64,000 nt of DNA from Amoebidium appalachense (lineage: Eukaryota; Ichthyosporea): positions 3,596,001 to 3,660,000 of the forward strand of contig CAVNZM010000005.1 in NCBI GenBank assembly GCA_963693365.1. Direction: 5' to 3'. Each line of letters opens with the position of its first letter. Positions within the stretch are counted from its first letter, which is position 1. Below are positions 11,939 to 27,381 of the stretch, piece after piece. The notes under the pieces are model-generated. The model did no database searches, was not told the origin of the DNA, and saw nothing but the letters and a program-made list of their open reading frames with translations. The translations under genes were made by a program, and so were the position numbers.

Positions 11939-13432
11939 TTATGCAAAAGTCTCAAAAGTACTTGCGTCCAGGACTATCTCACGGATAGAACACAGTGTTC
12001 CAGCCACCCCCACCACCACCCCCAGCGCCAACGTTACCCAGCACGTGCCCTTGGCAAAGCATCCAATCGTGCGCCGATAATAGGTGAGATAAAGGGCCGG
12101 TGGGAGGACAAAAGATAGGGGGGTTAAGCCCAAAGCGCCAAATAAGGCCATGACATCACCGAAAAAGGGAAGCGCAATGGCGACAAACCCGGTTAGAGCG
12201 ATAAACGTGAAACGAATCGACGTGCGGATTAGCCTGAAGTGGCGTGTGAACGTGCCGGGTGACATGGCCTTTGAAATGAGTCCCTCGAGGGATCCATATA
12301 TGGGCATAGCGAGCACCTGGTATGCAATGACCACGTGGATGACCACCAGCACCTGCGCTATAATTAGAAATGTTCTCACCAGTGAAGAGGTGTCGGCTGC
12401 CTCGATGCTCTTTAGGATGTTGGCCTGTACGTCACGGCCAAACGCCCAGTACCCGGCAACCGCGCTGCTGAAATACAACATGAGAACAAGCAGCCAAGAC
12501 ACACTCACACCTTTAATGTTCTCTGTTTCCGGCGACGGGTGGGAACGAAGTGTCGCTTGGATCTCGGGGAGAACAGAGTGGCAGCCGAAAGCAAAAGCCA
12601 CAACCGAAATTCCGGTAAATGTTTCGAAAACCTTGTTCGTCAGACTGTTGTCCTCTAGCCCGTACTGAACGCCTTCTTGTTGGCCCAAGTGAATGCAGAG
12701 TGACACAGATATCACGCAGTAGCCGAGACTTGCAGTCGCCGCCAGCGCAGAAATGAACGAGACACTTTCTAAAGATGGAAAGAAGCAAAGAAGAAGTTCC
12801 AACACCGCAACAGCCAACGTTAACATATATTGGCGGATAGGTGCACAGTCCGTACAGTTGAACTTGTACAGGCCGTTAATGGTCTCGCCCGCTGCGATTA
12901 AGTATGCTATGCACGAGCCCATGAGGACGATGTACTGGAATGGTACAACCAAAAACAACGTTTTCGTCTTTCCAAAAACGTACTCCCCGACTTCGTAGTA
13001 CGTATTCAGGCGTCTCCTGGAATCATTGCTCTGTGCGTTCACCTTCGTGAAGTGCATTTTCGAAAGCAGTAATGCCGTAAAGTAGCTGGCGAAATACATC
13101 ATGCCCATGACAATCAACCCAGGAATCCAGGTCAACTGTGACATTGCATGCGGTAGACCAAGCACCCCCGTGCCGATGATCACAGTAGTGATATGGAACG
13201 CGCTGTGGTACCATCTGCCCTGAGGCCCACTACCATCACCTGCGTTGGCGAAATTCAAGGCCTGCTCGGGTGTGTTGTAATCACTCTGGATACCCGACAC
13301 ATCGTGGGTGTTGGTGCCTGCGAGGGAGGGGCCTACTTCTGTGTCCTTTTTTAAACGTGGAGGATTCAGCTCGGCCATACCCATGGCCTGTGCGTCGGCA
13401 AGTAAACCTTGTTTGTCCTGTGGCCTAACCAT
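11939..13432 (-). CDS. Amino acid transporter, AAAP/LHT-like (497 aa, single exon)
   Basis: Predicted proton-coupled amino acid permease of the amino acid/auxin permease (AAAP) family, acting in a membrane (plasma membrane or vacuole not decidable). After a hydrophilic N-terminal tail of about 73 residues, the first membrane segment begins at W74 with the family signature WYHSAFHITTVIIGTGVLGL followed by PHAMSQLTW-PG, close to plant lysine/histidine-transporter-like proteins. About ten further hydrophobic segments follow, to a short C-terminal tail, giving the usual 11-helix size. The frame stays open upstream, but the first true ATG is at 13,432, in strong context (ACCATGG), so it is chosen. 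No introns, unlike every neighbour except the hydrolases. It is divergent to the snf gene, about 1.06 kb away. Substrate is not predictable. Confidence 0.9.
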   Translation of the reverse strand: MVRPQDKQGLLADAQAMGMAELNPPRLKKDTEVGPSLAGTNTHDVSGIQSDYNTPEQALNFANAGDGSGPQGRWYHSAFHITTVIIGTGVLGLPHAMSQLTWIPGLIVMGMMYFASYFTALLLSKMHFTKVNAQSNDSRRRLNTYYEVGEYVFGKTKTLFLVVPFQYIVLMGSCIAYLIAAGETINGLYKFNCTDCAPIRQYMLTLAVAVLELLLCFFPSLESVSFISALAATASLGYCVISVSLCIHLGQQEGVQYGLEDNSLTNKVFETFTGISVVAFAFGCHSVLPEIQATLRSHPSPETENIKGVSVSWLLVLMLYFSSAVAGYWAFGRDVQANILKSIEAADTSSLVRTFLIIAQVLVVIHVVIAYQVLAMPIYGSLEGLISKAMSPGTFTRHFRLIRTSIRFTFIALTGFVAIALPFFGDVMALFGALGLTPLSFVLPPALYLTYYRRTIGCFAKGTCWVTLALGVVVGVAGTLCSIREIVLDASTFETFA

Positions 13433-14494
13433 GGTGAATGTGGAATCAAACAAACCGAGAGGTGTGTGCAAGTAGGAGGGGTATGAATGGGGTTGATGTT
13501 GGAAAACACGTTCGTGCTCGAGTGGGAGTGAATCGTCGGCAGAGCTGTGTAGGTAGAAAAACAATAGAGGCGTGAGGTGTTGGTGTTCAGATGAAGCATC
13601 CAAAGCAGGGCCAGAAAGGAACGACCGCAGCAGGTACTGCCCACTGCTCTAAGAAGAAGGATTTTTACCTACTACACTCTGAAGAGAATAGAATAGAAGT
13701 GGAATAGTAAAACCCATTTCTATGACATACAAAGTGCCTTTTTGGCAACTTGTCCCATCCCAGGGCAATCTTTTGGCCTGGAGGTAATCCGAGGTATTTG
13801 GGGCTGATAAGCGAGGCGCATTATCATTGGTTACAATATTTTTATCACGCGAAACACACAGCCTATCAGATGACTTAGAAAATTCACCCTAGCTGAGAAA
13901 GAATCTCAAACTGTAATTTGCAATTAGCGTTAGTGAATCACTACTGATAAATTACAGAACAATAAAAGCACCCCTAAAGGTATATGAGGAATGTAGGCAC
14001 ACAGTGTAGGCTCTGTTGTGCTTGCCCGTTTGGACGATCGCGAAAGCGAAAAAACGAAAAACGAAGAGCGAGCTTCAAGAATCGTCGGGTATCCTGCCAT
14101 CCGCAGCCATTTACAGCCATCCACAGTTGTTTTACATTTCGGTATCCTAATCAAACTGAAAAAAAAAATATCCAAGTATCCTGGGTTGTGTAAGGTAGTG
14201 GCATACCGGTCGAAGTCGTGTAGTGACAGGCGTAGGGGAGAAAACGAGAGTGAGCAAATAAAGGAAAAGAAAGTCAATCGTTTGGCAGTTAATGAGTGCG
14301 GTTTAAGATACAGAACCAGGATTGTCTTTTTAGTGTACGATCTATGGCTACAGTTTGTTCCAGGCTTCATCCTTGGTTCAGGTTTTTTCTTCCCATTCTC
14401 GGTGGTATATAGCAGGGGTGGGGTGTGAATGTTTTTTTCTGCATGCCTCTGGTGTCACTGTCATCATCCTTAACTTTCAAAGTACACATCGGAG
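13433..14494. promoter_or_regulatory. Divergent intergenic region between transporter and snf genes
   Basis: Holds the 5' flanks of two divergent genes. A TATA-like hexamer (TATATA, 14,406-14,411) sits 84 bp before the snf start codon, a plausible distance. No frame here (for example 13,930-14,370 on the minus strand) resembles a protein. The TATA assignment is by position and motif only. Confidence 0.4.
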
Positions 14495-18848
<4,354 letters not shown>

Positions 18849-20015
18849 AAAGGTACTGGGCCGATGATTTAGCTTTCACTCACTTCTTACTTTTTTGGTT
18901 TATTCTGTTGGAGGGTGGTGGTGGTGGTGGTGGTGTGGGTTTTGGGGGGGGCAATCTTGTGTCTTTGCTCTGGAATGGTTTTTCTTTTTCGGCAAAAGAT
19001 CTGTCGGACAATGTTTTCAAGCCTCTATATATGGTCGCCCCTGCTTTTCCATTGCGGCTGCAGTAACTCAAACATATCAGTCTAGGGAGATGTTCCCCCC
19101 GTCAGTTCAATGCCCTGACACATGTTATACGAACGTGCATATCACACTTGGTTTGTGTGGTCGGAATGTAATGTACATACACAGCTTTTCAGGCTGGCCT
19201 TGCTTTGGCCATTTTGCTCTACTGCGAATGAACAATGCAACCACACAAGTAAAGAAGGATTTCTCTCTGAATACGTCACAGTGTTCTGGTGACGGTATTT
19301 GGCCGGTATAATAAGGTTGGTGTGGCATCAATGTGCAAATAAAAGAGTACACTGTATGTCAATACTTCCATCAGCGCAGATGTGTGATTCATGCGCACAT
19401 CTTGTGTTATCATTCCGAGATGCACCTCAGCGGCTGTTTTTTTTCATGGGTGAGCAGTGCACGTGTCTTAAATACACAGACCGAGGGTGCACACAAAAAC
19501 ACACATGTCCGTAACCACGTGCGTACAGGTGGCGCCAGCGCTACCAGGTATCACAGTGTCTCAGAGAAAACTTAGTCATGCCAGCAACCGGGGAGGAGGG
19601 ATGGTTTCGGTTCTGGGTTCGTGATTTGAAAGAGGATGTTGGCATGAGAAGGCGAGGGGTGTCATAAGTGTTTGTACATAGGCTTGAGCAACATGATGGC
19701 GTCCGACACGAACAACATGTGCCAAATCTGCACCGAGTGGTATGCACTGAGCAAGCAGTTATTCATTTTGTGTGTGTGAGTTTTGGTGGTGTCCGTTTGT
19801 GTGTGTGTGTGTATGTACAAAAATTAGGTGTCGACGCCCAGGCTGGTGTGTACTGCCCGAGCAGTCATTCATATTGTGTGTGCGCGCGTGTGTGTCGTTG
19901 GAAGTGGTGTGTGTGGTGGTGATGATGGGGGCCAGGAGGGGGGTTTGATTTTGCTGGAACTAAGGGGCCCAAGGGCACACACACACACGGATAACCAGGC
20001 ATCTAGGGAGCACAT
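18849..20015. other. Intergenic between snf and RPL14 (convergent 3' ends)
   Basis: Holds a (GGT)n patch near 18,915, T-rich and GT-rich text near 19,790-19,920 and no gene I can support. A short minus-strand frame near 19,660-19,730 and the overlapping plus-strand frame starting MMASDTNNMCQIC are too short and unsupported to call. Confidence 0.6.
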
Positions 20016-20317
20016 TTACTTGGCCTCCTTTCTGAGCTTGGCGGCGGCCTGGTTGAGGATGGCCGAGCGCTTCTTCCTCAGCACCATGACCTTGAACCGG
20101 TCAAAGTCAGTGAGGGAGGCCCGGGCCTTGCGGGTGGCCAGCTTCTTGGCCCAGGCACTCTTCTCCCACTTGGCCGCAATCTCAGCCTTCTCAAAGGCCT
20201 TCTTGACGTGCCCACTGCGGGTCGACCGGGTGATCTCCACAGTGTAGTCCGTCAGCGACATGCGCTTGAACGGGAGAACCTGGCGCTTGACACCAGAACT
20301 GGCGCCATCAACGAGGG

Positions 20318-20354
<37 letters not shown>

Positions 20355-22633
20355 AGTGATAAAGGCACACATAGTTAGAAAGGTGGTTTGTGTGTGTGTG
20401 TGTGTGTGTGCACTTATTACCAGCTCTCTTGTTGGTGTCTTTGGTGGAGTGGGGGGGGGGGGGGGGGGGGGAAAGGAGGGAGAGGGAGACGCCCAAAACA
20501 ATGGAGGGTAAAGCTAACATGTGTGCGTACAGAACACACATACGTATGTAAACGATTTCCGCAAAGGCCATACAACACCAATATTACAGTTAAGCAAAAA
20601 CCAACCCAACCCCTCGAGCAGGGGACAAAAACCAAGAAACCGATTTGGGCATCAAAAGTGTTGGCAGGTCATATACAAAATGATACACAAGCCTTGTATA
20701 ACACACCAAATGTGCTGACAGATCTGGAGCACATAGAGTGCTCATATATACACGTGATGGTTGGCGCTAAATACCATGCTTAAAAACATCTGACACATAC
20801 AGAGCTGATACATGGGGTGTCTGTGGAAGTACCTACAGTGCTGATACCAGTAACATGGATGACACACCTATGATATATATGTGTGTGCGTGCATGAAGGG
20901 CCGATACAAGTGACATGGATGAAAAACCTATGATGGGTGTGTGCACGTGCTGGAATACCTGCAGTACTTTGCACACACGTGACATACATACAGCCAGCTA
21001 TGCACATGTGATGGTTGGTATACCCACGGTAATTATACACGTGTGTGCTATCCTTGCATGTGTGTATGCGCACGTGCATGCTCAGGTGTGTTGCTGTAGG
21101 CAGAAATGCAGGGAGCAGTATATGATTGCTTGTGGGGCAGTATTCTTCAAAAAAAACCCCATTGGCAAACAGCATAAAAGGCTGTAGGTGTTCTAACAGG
21201 TGCATGTGCATGTGTTGTGACAGGTGCACACAAAGAAACAGAGGTACAGATGTAATGAGCAGGACCAAAGCTAAGTCCACGATATCAGGACGTGTGTAGG
21301 CAAAGGTGTGCATTTCTGCTGACAAACAACAGAACATAAGGGGACCCCAGACCTAGTCTGAAAGGAGTCAGCCCCTCGTTTCCCTCCCGTGAAAAAAACC
21401 CTCTTTTGTGACAAAGTACATCAGTCTCGTGAATAGGGGTTAACTGTAAATAATGCCTGTGCAAATGACGTGTTTCAGATGCAAGACGTGGTCTGCATGC
21501 TTAGCGAGCAGCGCAAGTGTGTGATTCGGTCGTTAGCTACATGTTGTTGGCCTGCATAAATCTTTAACCAGGTGCTGATCTGTGTGTGTATGCTTGTTTC
21601 GTGTGTGCAAGTTTACCGAGCAAAAGTTTAAATATGTTGCATTTCGCGTACTCTGTAAACGGCAGGCATAGCGAGCAGTGCATGTGTGCACGCTTTTGAT
21701 GCTTGCTACGTAAAGTAAGTGTGCTGAAGCCCATAATAGATGTAGTTTGTGCATGTATGCTTGTTCAGTGTCAGATGTAACTTCTGTGGCGAATTCCACG
21801 CATGCTTTGTAGCAGGCGTGGAATGAGCCACGGAAGTCACATCGGTCGTGACGTGCAGACCTGTAGGTGCGTGCGTGCTTGGTGCACTCGGAAAACAAGC
21901 AGTCTGGCATATGCTCACAAGTGTGTATGTGTGTGTTGTTCCTCCCTCCCAGCCTGCCCACACATACCCGGGTCTCGTCGAGCACGTCCACAATGACGCA
22001 GAGCTTGCCCGAGTCAGGGCCGTAGTTGACCAGGGCAACGCGCCCGATCTCAACAAAGCGCTTGAACACCTGCAGTGTGGCAATGTCAAAACGTGTATGT
22101 GGAAATGACAAGTGTAAGCTCGAACAGTGGCTGGTAAACGAGAGGGCTACAGTGATAGATGATGAGAGTCCAGGGAAAGATATACACAGGTCCTAGTTGA
22201 CCTGCAATCCCTCCTTTTTCTTTGGTATGTCTATGCAGGAGATCCTCAACGAGTCAGCTGTGATGGCCGTCTGGTAAACCTAACTTCCCCGCGCACTGCG
22301 CCCTGTATGTGCGCTTTTTTCACCGTCCTGTCTGAGGCCCACACTAGCAAAGTATAGAAATATGTATCGCAAATTCCACGTAGCTGAAAACTCCCGCCTG
22401 CGTGCGCATCTGCACATGACCCATCTAAGCATGGGAATGTTCCGGAACGATCGATCTTAGGGCCGGTCTGCATCTTCGGCCTTCGCTGAAGAGATGCCTA
22501 TACCCTACATTCAAAATGACCGCAAAAAACCTTCCAATATACCAAAAATATGATACAGCTCGTTGAATAAAGCTAGGATGTGCCGGGATTCTCGCTTGCT
22601 GATGGGATTCTCCGGCGATTGGACTCGTACCAT
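20016..22633 (-). CDS. RPL14: 60S ribosomal protein L14 (eL14), three exons
   Basis: Structural protein of the large cytosolic ribosomal subunit. Exon 2 (22069-21968) encodes [23 protein letters not shown]...DVLDETR, the SH3-like N-domain. Exon 3 (20318-20016) encodes [20 protein letters not shown] through the basic helical C-terminus ...[20 protein letters not shown] to a TAA. Exon 1 is inferred to be only the start codon at 22,633-22,631, the single upstream ATG followed at once by a donor (ATG|GTACGA). The protein is 135 residues, the size of fungal L14 and without the long animal C-terminal tail. The exon 3 acceptor is the CAG that ends a (CA)n array (20,319-20,352). It is divergent from RPL5 and probably shares its promoter. 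Exons 2 and 3 are certain; exon 1 is inferred. Confidence 0.95.
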
Positions 22634-22977
22634 TTTCGTGGTTTACAAAGCCCTGGGTAAGAGAAGTGAAACAACGGCACATGAACAAAGGTAAACCCTC
22701 TGACCCCCCTTGCAAGATTCGCAGCCGGTCAAAATTTCTGAGAATAGATCTATTGCATTTGCGCAAAACGTGATCGAATAGATTTAGTGAACCAATTACA
22801 TGCCACAACTTTCAGAATTGTCCGAAATTAGGTCCTAGCTTTCTAATTTGCATCCAAATTTCTTCAATGCCCCCCTTGTTGCCGCCCAAACAGTCCAGAC
22901 GTAAAACAGCACGATGTCTCGTTTCAACCTTCTTTCCAGCTCTAGGGTCTCGCCCCATAGCCGAAGCTACTTGCAAA
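22634..22977. promoter_or_regulatory. Candidate bidirectional promoter of RPL14 and RPL5
   Basis: Only 344 bp separate the two inferred start codons, which face away from each other. Upstream of RPL5 the text TTCTTTCC (about 22,930-22,937) matches the polypyrimidine TCT initiator typical of animal ribosomal protein genes, which would give a 5' UTR of about 46 nt. On the RPL14 side a looser pyrimidine stretch (TTCACTTCTCTTAC on the minus strand, about 22,660-22,675) is at the expected place. No TATA box is evident. Shared control of two stoichiometric ribosomal proteins is an inference. Confidence 0.6.
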
Positions 22978-25900
22978 ATGGTTAGTTTTTAGACCCGAAG
23001 AAACATGTAGACAGCTGTAGGAAAAGCGTAGTATTGCCAAACAACCGACATTATTTACCTAGCACCCGATACACAATGGATTTCCTCGGATGTTTCGTGA
23101 TACAACTTCCAACGAAGTCTGGTTAGTGCAGTCTTTAGCTGTAGGTAGAGCGACCATGGCTTGTATCGAGTCCCATCACCTTGCATCCGAGCCCATCCAG
23201 GTCGTTTCTTGGCTCTGACAGAGATTTGCGCTGCCACAGGGGTTCGTTAAGGTTGTCAAGAACAAGGCGTACTTCAAGCGGTACCAGGTCAAGTACCGTC
23301 GTCGCCGCGGTACGTATCCAACAGGGATTCTACGATGCTGCTCTGGCAGGCAGACACTGTTGTACCAGACGGGACTTTCGTTATTTTATACATCACCATT
23401 TCCACGTTACAGACTTCCCTGCAAACGAGCAGAGCATCGACCTCGGTCAATGGTGCATTTTTTGCTCTATTTGCGGGGTAGAGTGAACCCGACACTGGAA
23501 GCCAGTTGGGTTGAGGGCAGGAAACTGAACTCCCCGATGAGCTGAAGGTGTTTGGGGGGTGCTATATTTCAGTTCACTCCTGCTACCCGATGGGTCATGG
23601 CAGGTTGGGAAAAACCATAGCACCTACATTACATGTTTCGTAACTTATGAATGCAGCATGGCAAAGGTGTTGGTTGTGTGAACATGTCCTTTTACTAGTT
23701 GTATTCTAACAGGCACACTTCAGCTGTTTACTACACCCACATGCATCTTCATTGGAAGATGAAAGACGGCGATTTTTGCTGGGGTGCTTTTATTGCTTGC
23801 GTCTTGGTCCTGGAAAACGAGTGGAGCACCTGACTTCGGTCCCGTGGTGTACTTTCTACTCTATATCCAGGTAGAGTAACCTAGCAGGTACCGGTGGTTG
23901 GGTTGAGGGCAGGCTTGCCTGAACTCCCCTTCCGTCGGTGTTTAGGGCGGGGCTACTATATTTCAGTTCACTCTCGCTACCCAATGGAGCATGGCGAGTT
24001 GGGAAAAACCATAGTGGCTACATTTTTTTCTTTTTTACCATTCAAATTGTACAAGGTTTTGCTGAAATCCGGCTTAGTCACTTACAGTATTCCTCCCCGC
24101 CCCCCCCTCTTTTTTCCCCTGCCCTCGTTCCCCGTATCCTTTTTTGTACACTCCTCATCTTCTTGTATCCCTTTCTCTCTTTTTCCCGAATTCCTTCTTT
24201 CCACCATGCAGAGGGTAAGACCGACTTCTATGCCCGCCGCAAGCTTGTCACCCAGGACAAGAACAAGTACAACACCCCCAAGTACCGTCTGGTCGTTCGT
24301 TTCACGAACAAGGACATTGTTGCACAGGTATGTTTACGTGCAGTTTGGTGGTGGCATGGGTGTCCGAGGCAAATGTGTAGTGGGTTGGAAGAGTAGGTGA
24401 ATGTGCATGGGTGTTGGCGGTTTTTTTTGGGGGGGGGGGGGGGTCGTGTGTGTGTGTCTGGGAGGCTCTAATGTGCTTGCGCTTCTGCATACACCGTTAT
24501 GTATGCACAGACACGTGCTTCGGGCTCCAACGCTTGGGCAATACTGATTTGTTCACGCACATCTGCCATCCGTGGATGCCTTCAAGGCCTCTAACCCCTG
24601 AATACACACGAAGGCACACAATTGCCTACGCTTCATGTTAGCTGCTGAGGACAGCGAAGAATGATGATACATCGTCTGTTGAGGATGATGTTGCGTGTAG
24701 GGTATGGATATTGCAGCAAGAGGTTGGGTTTTGTGTGGCTTTTTTCTGCAAGTGGGATTACACACTACAGTAAATTGCCTAAATCGGCCACCGTGTTAAT
24801 TCCGAATGGCCACCTTTACAATTCAATCGCTAAGTATCGCAAGAATCGCGCTAGCCTAAAGTGTAGGGTACCTCTAGAAAGCTTAAGACTGAGGAATCCG
24901 GACTGCCAGTTTGGCCGAATCCGACTGATTTCCGCCTAGGGTGGCCTATTTACCACAGATCACCACCAAATTCATCATCGGCGTCGCAAGCAAAAAAACA
25001 TACATATATGCAACTCTACATATATACATGCTTAGTAGAATTAAAAGATCTAGCATTTTTCTTATTTAGTGATTTTTGTTTTCTTTTTCATATAATATAC
25101 TTCTATAGTTCTCTAGTCACCGCCCGTACATGGTGCGAAAGGGTGGCCGATTTAGGCAATTTACTGTACTTGTCATTATCGGTTTTTGTCAGCATTGCCA
25201 CTTGTGGGGCTTCTGTTTTGCGGATTATGTATATGCGGATTTTTACCTCTTCACTCCCATCCCTAACAAACACTGTGTGTGCAGGTAGCGTATGCCAAGA
25301 TCGAGGGCGACCACATTCTCGCTGCGGCCTATGCGCACGAGCTGCCCCGCTATGGCATCAAGGTCGGGCTGACCAACTATGCCGCTGGCTACGCCACGGG
25401 CCTGCTTCTGGCCCGCCGCGTGCTGACCAAGCTCGGGCTTGCCGACACGTACCAGGGCAATGAGGAGGCTGCCAAGCCCACCGAGGCCGGTGGTCTGTAC
25501 CACGTGGAGGAGGCCATGGATGGCCCCCGCCCCTTCCGCTGCTTCCTCGATGTGGGTCTGGTGCGCACCAGCACCGGTGCCAAGGTCTTCGGTGTCATGA
25601 AGGGCGCCGTCGACGGTGGCCTGGACATCCCCCACAACGAGAAGCGCTTCCCTGGCTACACCAAGGAGACCCCCAACGAGTACGTTGAGGTTCGTATTCC
25701 TGTACCCGCTCTTGCTTATGTTCTGGTCTTCAAGCTTGTTTGGAGGGAAATCAAGCAAGCGTTGTTTCCCCACATTTACTTCGAAAGCATTTTATGATAT
25801 AATGTTTAACGATGTGTTGAATACCGGAAGCCAAATCTCCTCACCCATCTACCCTATGGCCGTTGACTCAATCATTCCTTCTGATGCGTTCTGCTTCTGA

Positions 25901-26412
25901 TATTTTTAACGCTCTTGCGCAGCTGCCTTTTGGGGGGGGGGGGGAGGATGTTCGGATTGTCTTACCTTCCGTTCCTTTAGAACTTATGACATCTAGCCCT
26001 GAGTTTAGTCTGACAAGACCCAACCGCATTGTCTGGCACTGCCGGTGTCGGTATAGAGCCTAAAGTTGCTAACCAACGCCTTGATCCACAGATGCTCCAG
26101 AGTTACTGCGTGGGTGGCCACATCTCCGAGTTCATGGAGGAGCTGCAGGAGGAGGACGAGGACCGCTACAAGAAGCAGTTCAGCGCCTACATCAAGGAGG
26201 GCATCACGGCCGACAAGATGGAGGACATGTACCGCGACGCACACGAGGCCATCCGCGCCGACCCCATGCCCAAGAAGGAGGAGAAGAAGGACGTGCAGAA
26301 GGCCAAGAAGTTCCACAAGACCAAGCTGTCCTACGCCCAGCGCAAGGACCGCCTGCGCCAGCGCCAGGCAAACTTCCTGGCCAAGCTGGCCAAGGAGGGC
26401 GCCGACGAATAA
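22978..26412 (+). CDS. RPL5: 60S ribosomal protein L5 (uL18), five exons
   Basis: Binds 5S rRNA and joins the central protuberance of the large subunit. Exons: 22978-22980 (ATG only, followed by GTTAGT), 23240-23309, 24212-24327, 25285-25689, 26092-26412. Phases close to 304 residues (human 297). Exon 2 gives [20 protein letters not shown], nearly identical to animals. Exon 3 gives [20 protein letters not shown]. Exon 4 gives the [20 protein letters not shown] and [19 protein letters not shown] motifs. Exon 5 is the Lys/Glu-rich C-terminus. An AATAAA overlaps the stop codon (26,408-26,413). Intron 2 contains two H/ACA-like RNA candidates, intron 3 a MITE; the intron 3 acceptor lies in CTGTGTGTGCAG. 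It is divergent from RPL14. Exon 1 is inferred from phase and donor. Confidence 0.96.
23431..23631 (+). ncRNA. Candidate H/ACA-like snoRNA, copy 1 (RPL5 intron 2)
   Basis: A structured unit repeated at 23,823-24,025. Its last hairpin pairs GGTGCTAT (23,558-23,565) with ATAGCACC (23,617-23,624). The upper stem pairs CCTGC (23,579-23,583) with GCAGG (23,600-23,604). The facing loop strands ATTTCAGTTCACT and TTGGGAAAAACC are conserved in both copies, as expected of a pseudouridylation pocket. An ACA follows the stem immediately (23,626-23,628) with TTA after it. A middle hairpin (GAG..CAG gaaa CTG..CTC, 23,513-23,532) and a 5' hairpin (AGAGCA/TGCTCT, 23,431-23,468) precede it. AGAGTGA at 23,480 sits where an H box could be, but fits ANANNA imperfectly. 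The region between H-like and ACA boxes is longer than usual, so the class is provisional. Human RPL5 introns also host snoRNAs, as I recall. Confidence 0.45.
23823..24025 (+). ncRNA. Candidate H/ACA-like snoRNA, copy 2 (RPL5 intron 2)
   Basis: Paralogue of the unit about 390 bp upstream. The terminal stem is GGCTACTAT (23,951-23,959) with ATAGTGGCT (24,011-24,019) and the upper stem CTCGC (23,973-23,977) with GCGAG (23,994-23,998). Compared with copy 1, base changes in both stems are compensatory, while the loop strands are unchanged. ACA follows at 24,020-24,022 with TTT after it. The middle hairpin is longer here (CAGGC/GCCTG, 23,910-23,921). AGAGTA at 23,873-23,878 fits an H box (ANANNA) exactly. 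It ends about 190 nt before the exon 3 acceptor. The compensatory changes support a functional RNA; the H/ACA label is inference. Confidence 0.5.
24767..25167. mobile_element. MITE-like element with 26-bp perfect terminal inverted repeats, RPL5 intron 3
   Basis: The first 26 bases (24,767-24,792, beginning ACAGTAAATTGCCTAAAT) are the exact reverse complement of the last 26 (25,142-25,167). The trinucleotide ACT flanks both ends (24,764-24,766 and 25,168-25,170), which looks like a 3-bp target-site duplication. There is no coding capacity. A 3-bp duplication is seen in PIF/Harbinger elements, but the superfamily is not settled by these ends. It sits inside an intron and ends about 117 bp before the exon 4 acceptor. 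Confidence 0.8.
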
Positions 26413-27248
26413 ACACTGCCTCCCCTCTAATACCTGTCTCTTGCATGTGTCGGCCACATGGTCTCTCTGCACATTTTGCCTGTCCGGTTCTAATGTGATA
26501 GAGCAAACTTTCACGTACAGTGCACAACATAAGTTCCTCGGATCCGTGTATCCCCACCCCCCTCTTCCCCCCCCCCCCCCCCCAACACACACACACACAC
26601 ACACAGACACACATGGCCATGACTATCACACACACGGACTGCCACCCTTACCGTGGGCATATCATATCACACACCGTGCAGTAACTTTGTATATATTGAC
26701 CATGATATGCACGACTTGTCATGGTGGTAGACCCTTGGCATCCAGGAACCATATATGGATTTGGTTCTCGAAACCAAGCGAACTTTATTTTCCGCATTAT
26801 GTCAAGGAGCTGCACAACCACATTAGATCGCCGCCCCCGCAGCTATAGCATATAAAACAGTTGCACTTTCTTCCGTATTCTGACATCTACCATCGTCACT
26901 GGCTATACATCACCTACATTATTGAGACACGAGCATGAATGCAACGCGTGCTCCCCCTATAGTTGATAAGATTATATAACCCCATGACCTTCCTGACGAA
27001 ACTCCACAACCGATTCCGATTAGCCATTCAGTGTGAAAGCCATTGTGTTATCTGGGATCAGCCAGCAAAATCAACAACACATACCAAGTGTGCACGTCGG
27101 ATCATATTTTCGACAAACCGGCCACTCTGTCAGGCATAATGTCCATGCATATGTGAGATTCCAGGTCCGACGTTCTTTGCATGTTCCTTGAATGCGTGGG
27201 TGAGATGCAAATGCATGGGGCAGCATATGTTCATAAACTTGTGGGATT
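26413..27248. other. Intergenic between RPL5 and VTA1 (convergent)
   Basis: Starts with the short RPL5 3' flank, then a C run and (CA)n (26,566-26,604), then ordinary-complexity sequence without a supported gene. Frames crossing this stretch are extensions of the RPL5 last exon in other frames. Confidence 0.65.
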
Positions 27249-27341
27249 CTAGTAGGTGAGCAAGTCGATGGCCTCTTGAAGGTTCTTCACGGCAGTCGGA
27301 ATGTCGTCGTACTGCAGTGGGGAATGAAACTTAATAACTTC

Positions 27342-27381
<40 letters not shown>

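Noticed and set aside
19660-19735. Short frame starting MMASDTNNMCQIC and a minus-strand frame ending MLLKPMYKHL.
   Set aside because: Both under 25 residues of non-repeat sequence, opposite strands over the same bases, no partner exons.
24650-24710. ATGATGA in RPL5 intron 3 as box C of a C/D snoRNA.
   Set aside because: No CTGA box D at a fitting distance and no terminal stem.
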